Below are positions 59,455 to 64,000 of a DNA stretch of 64,000 nt, in pieces (position 1 is the stretch's first letter; the number at the start of each line of letters is the position of its first letter). The position numbers and the translations under genes are program-made. The notes under the pieces are model-generated. The model ran no database searches, was not told the DNA's origin, and worked only from the letters and a program-made list of their open reading frames with translations. Origin of the DNA: Dinoroseobacter sp049801095 (GTDB lineage Bacteria; Pseudomonadota; Alphaproteobacteria; Rhodobacterales; Rhodobacteraceae); assembly GCF_049801095.1 (NCBI RefSeq), contig NZ_JBNAGH010000003.1, positions 670,041 to 734,040 of the forward strand. Direction: 5' to 3'.

Positions 59455-61665
59455 CTATTTGGTGGTGGCATCCACCACACCGTCCCAATCCGCCACCGGG
59501 GGCGCGACGCGAAGCTGCGCGACCCGCTCCGCGTAAAGCGCGCTATAGGCCTCCAGCCCGAAGCGTGGCGCAAGGGGCGCGAGATCCCGAAGGGCCGCCT
59601 CTGCCCCGTCCCACTCGCGGGCGCGAAAGGCGCTGAGCATCCGGGCATTGGCCTGCGCCAGCCGCTGAAATTCCGGGTCGTCCCGCAGGGCGGCATCGCC
59701 CAGAAGCGTGTGGATATGGGCCGGTTCGGTCTTGCCCACCACCCGGATCAGGTCGATCTCGAGCGTTGCGAACCCCCCTGCAACCGCTCGCGCGGTCTCA
59801 GCCCCAATCACGATCCCGACGCCATAGATCTTGGACTGCCCCTCCAGCCGGGAGGCGAGGTTCACCGGATCCCCCAGCGCGGTGTAGTCGAACCGCGTGT
59901 CGCTGCCCATATTGCCCACCACGCAAAGCCCGGTATTGATCCCGATCCCCACATTGAGCGGCGCGGGCGGCGTACCTGGACCGGCCGCGCGGCGGGCATT
60001 CAACGCCGCGATACTGTCCCGCATCCGCAGGGCCGCATGGCAGGCCGCCGCCGCGTGATCCGCATGGTCCAGCGGCGCATTCCAGAACGCCATGACCGCA
60101 TCGCCCATGAACTTGTCGATGGTGCCGCGTTGGGACAGGATCGCCTCAGATTGCGTGGTCAGAAGCTGGTTCATGAGCGTGGTCAGGCCCTCGGGATCGT
60201 CCTTGTATCCCTCCGAGATCGCCGTGAAACCGCGCACATCCGTAAAGAGCAGCGTGAGCTCCCGCGCCTCACCCCCCAGGGTCAGAGCCTCGGGCCGCTC
60301 GGTCAGGCGCTGCACCAGATCCGGGGAGACATATTGGCCGAATGCCCCGCGAATGCGGCGGCGCGCCCGCTCTTCGCGCAGGTAGTTGGCCCCGGCCATG
60401 ACGATGAACAACATCAGAAGCGCGAGCGCCGGAAAGCTCGGGTCCAGCAGGAGGCGCGCCTGCAGAAAGGTAGCGTAGCTCGCACCGGCCCAGCCGATCA
60501 CGATCACACCCGCCGCGACCACGACCCAACTCGCCGCCAAATGGGGCACCAAGAGGACCACCAGCAGCCCCAGCACCAGCACCACCGTCAGCTCCACCGC
60601 GATCGTGTAGTTCGGACGGCTGAGGAGCGTGCCGGACAGGATGTTCTCGAGCACCTGCGCATGGATCTCGACCCCGGCCATGGCGGTGCCAAGCGGCGTC
60701 GGGCGATAATCCTCAAGCCCGATGGCGGAGGTCCCGACCAGTACCAGATGCCCGGCCAGGCGCCCGGCGGGCACGCGCCCCTCCACCAGGTCCACGGCCG
60801 AGACGAAGCGCGCCGGCAGGCTCGGCCCGAACCAGGGCCAGATCGTACCATCCCGATAGGTCGGGATCGCCTGCCCCGCCACCACGAGCCCATCGACCCC
60901 CGCCGCATTGCTGCGTACGGCAAAGGGCTGCCCGCCGGTGGCAACGCGCAACAGCTCCGGCGCCAGTCCGAGGCGCAGCACCCCGTCCACTTCCATCACG
61001 AGCGGCAGACGTCGATAGATCCCGTCCGGATCAGGGCGCACGGTGAAGATCCCGCGTCCGGCAGCGGCCGCCTCCAGCTCAGGCAGGTTCTGCACCAGAT
61101 CCGGATAGCGTTGCAGGAAGGGGGTGGGATCAGGGCCGATGAAGGCGTGGGGCACAGGCTGCGCCGGAACCGGCTCCGCCGAGGCAGGCCGCGTGGCGTG
61201 GCGGACACTGGTCTGGCCCAGCACCACGGGCAGCCGGGCGATCGCCGCGGCAAGCTGGGCGTCATGATCCGGCAGCGCCTCGAGCAGTGCGCGGGACCCG
61301 GGATCCAGCCCCCCTTGCGCTGCGGCCAGATTGGGCGGGGACAGCCGGTCCGCTTCGGCAAAGATCACGTCAAAGGCCAGCGCCGCTGCCCCGCCCTGCT
61401 GTGCTGCACCGATCAGGTCGGCAAACACCGTCCGCGGCCAGGGCCATTGCCCAATCTCGGTTAAGCTGCGGTCATCGATATCGATGATCGTCACGGGCTG
61501 CGGCACCTGCGGGCGCGGGTTCACGCGCTGAAAACTGTCAAAGGCCGTATGGCGCAGATCCGCAACCCAGACCGGGTCGAGGATCCGCAGCCCCAGCAGC
61601 AGCACGATCAGCCCAAGCCCCAGCATTCGACTTTTCGTCGCCTGCTGTCTGAGCCATCCTGCCAT
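59455..61665 (-). CDS. CHASE2-domain class III adenylate/guanylate cyclase
   Basis: 736 residues from the Met at 61665 (GWLRQQATKSRML). One N-terminal helix, a periplasmic CHASE2 sensor (about 40-330; TIIDIDDRSLTEIGQWPWPR and LVLVGTSAIGLEDYRPTPLG), three clustered helices (about 345-430), then a cyclase catalytic domain with metal Asp in LLFTDVRGFTAISEG, KFMGDAVMAFW and DYTALGDPVNLASRLEG. Lys in DKFMGD and Asp in FDYT suggest ATP rather than GTP as substrate. An accessory helical tail follows. It is divergent from the giant repeat gene and convergent with the secretion operon. Confidence 0.92.
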   Translation of the reverse strand: MAGWLRQQATKSRMLGLGLIVLLLGLRILDPVWVADLRHTAFDSFQRVNPRPQVPQPVTIIDIDDRSLTEIGQWPWPRTVFADLIGAAQQGGAAALAFDVIFAEADRLSPPNLAAAQGGLDPGSRALLEALPDHDAQLAAAIARLPVVLGQTSVRHATRPASAEPVPAQPVPHAFIGPDPTPFLQRYPDLVQNLPELEAAAAGRGIFTVRPDPDGIYRRLPLVMEVDGVLRLGLAPELLRVATGGQPFAVRSNAAGVDGLVVAGQAIPTYRDGTIWPWFGPSLPARFVSAVDLVEGRVPAGRLAGHLVLVGTSAIGLEDYRPTPLGTAMAGVEIHAQVLENILSGTLLSRPNYTIAVELTVVLVLGLLVVLLVPHLAASWVVVAAGVIVIGWAGASYATFLQARLLLDPSFPALALLMLFIVMAGANYLREERARRRIRGAFGQYVSPDLVQRLTERPEALTLGGEARELTLLFTDVRGFTAISEGYKDDPEGLTTLMNQLLTTQSEAILSQRGTIDKFMGDAVMAFWNAPLDHADHAAAACHAALRMRDSIAALNARRAAGPGTPPAPLNVGIGINTGLCVVGNMGSDTRFDYTALGDPVNLASRLEGQSKIYGVGIVIGAETARAVAGGFATLEIDLIRVVGKTEPAHIHTLLGDAALRDDPEFQRLAQANARMLSAFRAREWDGAEAALRDLAPLAPRFGLEAYSALYAERVAQLRVAPPVADWDGVVDATTK

Positions 61666-61922
61666 GCCTAGAGTCCTGACATTTCTCGAAAACCGGGGCC
61701 GCGCCCGGGATCCGGGTATCAAGACCGCCCCTCCGCGCCGGGTCAAGACCTTCGCGCGGCTCCCCGGGCGCCCCTGCGGAAAAGTGTGATGCAGATTGCA
61801 GAGAATCGGGGCAAGCTCGGCTACCCTTTCGCCTTGGCGGCATGGTTCGGTTTCGGCTGGGGCAGACCGTCAGGATTGGTTAACGTGGCCCCGCCACCCG
61901 CTTGAGAGATCCGAGGTTTCCC

Positions 61923-64000
61923 ATGGCCCTGACGCTGCAGACCTTTGAGACCCACGATGCCGCGCGTATCGAGCCGCTCTCCCAGGCGGAAGGGGCAGGC
62001 ATTGCGGTGCCGAGCGACCGGCTCTTTGAAGGACGGTTCGAGCGCGCCGGCCCGGACCTGCGGATCGAGATCGAGGGCGAGCCCACCCGGCTGATTACCG
62101 ATTATTTCCGCGACGGGACCCCGGATGACCTGATCGCGCCCAATGGGGCCGTCCTGCGCGGCGGTCTCGTCGAGCGGCTCGCAGGCCCCGAGGCGCCGGG
62201 CCAATGGGCCCAGCAGGGCACGGCCCCGCAGCCACAGCTGATCGGACAGGTGGAGACCCTGACCGGAGACGCCGCCGTCCAACGCACCGATGGCACTCGG
62301 GTAACGCTGGACCTGAAGACCCCCATCTTCCTCGGCGATGTGCTGGAAACCGCAGATGACACGATCCTCTCGGTCACGTTCGTGGACGGGACGATCTTCA
62401 CCCTCGCGGCCAATGCAAGGATGGTGATCGATGAGCTGATCTACAATCCGGGCCAAACGGACAATTCCGCCACCTTCAGCCTGATTCAGGGCGGGTTTGT
62501 CTTCATCGCCGGTCAGATTGCCCCGACCGGCGGGATGGAGGTTGAGACCCCCGCCGCCACCATGGGCATCCGCGGCACCACGGTGCTGGCGGATATCCAG
62601 TCCGACAACGGAATTATCACGGTCGAGCTTGCCCTGACCCGGGATCTCGATGGCACGCTCGGACGGATCGAGGTGTTCGATCTGGATGGCAACCCGCTGG
62701 CGGAGATCACCGGGACGGAGACGAAATGGGTGCTCTCGCCCCAACAGGGGCTGGCCCTCGAAGTGCCGCGCAGCACCGATGACATCGCCTCGGACTCCAT
62801 CCTGATCGCAGAAGCCAGCGATGCCCTGCGCGCCGCTTTGGGCCGGGTGCAGGCCGGGGAAGAGATCGTGCCCGGCGCAACGCCCGCTCCGCCTCCTCCG
62901 GGGGGTGGCCTTCCCCCCGTCGTGGCGCTCGCCTCTGCGGCCGACGCCCTTGGCGGTGGCGGTGGATCAGCGCCGGTTGTCCCGGTGAGCTTCTCTCCCC
63001 CCGCTCCTGCTGCAACGCCCCCGGCCCCGGGCGGTCCCGAGGGCGGTCTCGATGCCTTGGAAGAGACGGATACCGATCCTGACCAGACCGTCTTTGTGTT
63101 CAATGGCATCGAGGATGCCCCGGACGGGATCGAAGGCGCGCTTCCCCCGCCCATGGGGGGGGCCGTCTATATCCTGATGACCTCACCCACCGATGGCACG
63201 GTGACCCTGCAACCGGACGGCTCCTTCGTCTATTTCGGCGCGGCGGACTTCAACGGCCAGGATGGTTTCACATACCGGGTCGAGATCGATGGCGAAGCGG
63301 TGCGCTTCGGCGAGGCGATCATCAATGTCGCGCCCGTGAATGACGCGCCCGTGCTTGAGGATGTGGGGATCACCACGCCTGAAGACAGCGCGATCACCGG
63401 CGAAGTCATAGGCACGGATGTGGATGGCGACGCGCTGAGCTATCGTCTGGCCGACCCGGCCAGCAATGGCGATGTGACGATCCTGTCCGATGGCACCTAT
63501 CGCTATGTGCCCGATGCCGATTTCAACGGCACGGACAGTTTCGTGGTTGAGGTCGATGATGGGGCCGGTGGCACCGATCTGGCCACAGTCACCGTGACAG
63601 TCACACCTGTGAATGATGCGCCCGTGGTCACTTCCGGCGCGGATGATGCTGCCGGGGCGCTCGTTGAGGACGGGCCGAGCGCTGTGACCGGCGGGCAGCT
63701 CGCCGCGAGCGACGCGGATACGGGCGCCAGCCTCACCTGGTCGGGCGGCGAGACCACGGCGCTCGGGGTCTTTGCGATCACCGGCGATGGCGCCTGGAGC
63801 TATACGCTCGACAATGATGCCGCCCAGGCGCTCGCCGCGGGCCAGGAGGTCACCGAGACCACGGAAGTCACCGTCTCCGACGGGCAAGGCGGCAGCGCGA
63901 CCCAGACCCTGAGCGTCACGATCACCGGCACCAATGATGCGCCCGTGGTCACCTCCGGCGCGGATGATGCTGCCGGGGCGCTCGTCGAGGACGGGCCGAG
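61923..64000 (+). CDS. Giant FecR-domain/VCBS-repeat surface protein (3' end outside window)
   Basis: 692 residues are visible from ATG 61923 and the frame stays open at the window edge. A FecR-like domain (about 107-240: LIGQVETLTGDAAVQRTDG, FVDGTIFTLAANARMVIDE, PAATMGIRGTTVLADI) is followed by a Pro/Gly linker (about 317-380), then cadherin-like repeats each with DADFNGTDSF-type and VNDAPV motifs, and near-identical 107-residue VCBS-type units. No N-terminal signal peptide, as expected for type I secretion. It is the likely substrate of the upstream TolC-ABC-HlyD set, a large adhesin. C-terminal secretion signal not seen. Confidence 0.85.
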   Translation, partial: MALTLQTFETHDAARIEPLSQAEGAGIAVPSDRLFEGRFERAGPDLRIEIEGEPTRLITDYFRDGTPDDLIAPNGAVLRGGLVERLAGPEAPGQWAQQGTAPQPQLIGQVETLTGDAAVQRTDGTRVTLDLKTPIFLGDVLETADDTILSVTFVDGTIFTLAANARMVIDELIYNPGQTDNSATFSLIQGGFVFIAGQIAPTGGMEVETPAATMGIRGTTVLADIQSDNGIITVELALTRDLDGTLGRIEVFDLDGNPLAEITGTETKWVLSPQQGLALEVPRSTDDIASDSILIAEASDALRAALGRVQAGEEIVPGATPAPPPPGGGLPPVVALASAADALGGGGGSAPVVPVSFSPPAPAATPPAPGGPEGGLDALEETDTDPDQTVFVFNGIEDAPDGIEGALPPPMGGAVYILMTSPTDGTVTLQPDGSFVYFGAADFNGQDGFTYRVEIDGEAVRFGEAIINVAPVNDAPVLEDVGITTPEDSAITGEVIGTDVDGDALSYRLADPASNGDVTILSDGTYRYVPDADFNGTDSFVVEVDDGAGGTDLATVTVTVTPVNDAPVVTSGADDAAGALVEDGPSAVTGGQLAASDADTGASLTWSGGETTALGVFAITGDGAWSYTLDNDAAQALAAGQEVTETTEVTVSDGQGGSATQTLSVTITGTNDAPVVTSGADDAAGALVEDGP
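63612..64000 (+). repeat. Near-identical 321 bp (107-residue) tandem repeats
   Basis: The sequence from 63612 recurs at 63933: over the 68 bases visible before the window ends I count two differences, both synonymous. The period is 321 bp, that is 107 codons, one VCBS-type domain. Such DNA-level identity indicates recent duplication and makes the copy number uncertain and assembly-prone. Confidence 0.85.

Overview
The window is chromosomal DNA of a high-GC alphaproteobacterium, almost certainly a member of the Rhodobacteraceae (Roseobacter/Paracoccus/Rhodobacter group). This rests on the conserved block hemN - fnrL - ccoNOQP - ccoGHIS, a membrane-anchored CycM-type cytochrome c divergent from a stand-alone prephenate dehydratase, a DUF1150 gene coupled to Hsp20, a GT14/DUF5928 glycosyltransferase beside a sulfotransferase, and the order dnaX-ybaB-recR. 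I see no prophage, insertion sequence, tRNA, rRNA or CRISPR array. One structured RNA, the signal recognition particle RNA (ffs), is present.

Layout. 1-4.6 kb: the 3' part of a flavoprotein oxidoreductase, a lone SsuC/TauC-like permease, and a nosR-like/apbE pair with no nosZ in view. 4.6-7.3 kb: heat-shock genes (with a sigma-32-like promoter), ydcH and purEK. 7.3-7.55 kb: an unusual run of hairpins between convergent genes. 7.5-10.4 kb: HIT hydrolase, GT14 glycosyltransferase and sulfotransferase. 10.5-18.5 kb: gamma-glutamyltransferase, hemF, a small lipoprotein, an SDR lacking the usual lysine, an RsmC-like methyltransferase, clpS, a HAD hydrolase and a SPOR-tailed D,D-carboxypeptidase. 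18.5-29.1 kb: the microaerobic respiration block, ccoS-I-H-G, ccoP-Q-O-N, fnrL and hemN, with four FNR-type palindromes. 29.1-35 kb: a yejABEF-type peptide ABC importer. 35-45 kb: cycM, pheA, an SRPBCC protein, nudC, ffs, a DUF2946/PepSY pair, dnaX-ybaB-recR and uvrC. 45-51.4 kb: a pteridine-reductase-like SDR, a Ca2+/Na+ antiporter, a tiny zinc-ribbon gene, an S49 protease, an ABC-2 exporter and an mhqO/mhqD-like pair. 51.5-64 kb: a SulP-STAS-cNMP fusion, DUF3307, a complete type I secretion system (TolC, ABC, HlyD), a CHASE2 class III nucleotide cyclase, and the start of a giant repeat protein running off the window.

How the genes work together. The central block encodes a high-affinity cbb3 oxidase (CcoNOQP), its copper and assembly factors (CcoGHIS), its oxygen-sensing regulator (FnrL), oxygen-independent heme synthesis (HemN) and an electron donor (CycM, farther right); FNR boxes lie in front of ccoN, ccoG and between fnrL and hemN. 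HemF supplies the aerobic counterpart of HemN. At the right end the type I secretion genes very probably export the adjacent FecR-domain/VCBS-repeat protein, whose gene is divergent from the CHASE2 cyclase. The SulP fusion a few kilobases upstream ends in a cyclic-nucleotide-binding domain, so the right arm may be a cyclic-nucleotide-linked surface-adhesion locus; that link is inference. The most interesting parts are this secretion/cyclase locus, the NosR-like/ApbE pair without NosZ, the hairpin array after purK, and the AT-rich DnaA-box-bearing gap upstream of uvrC.
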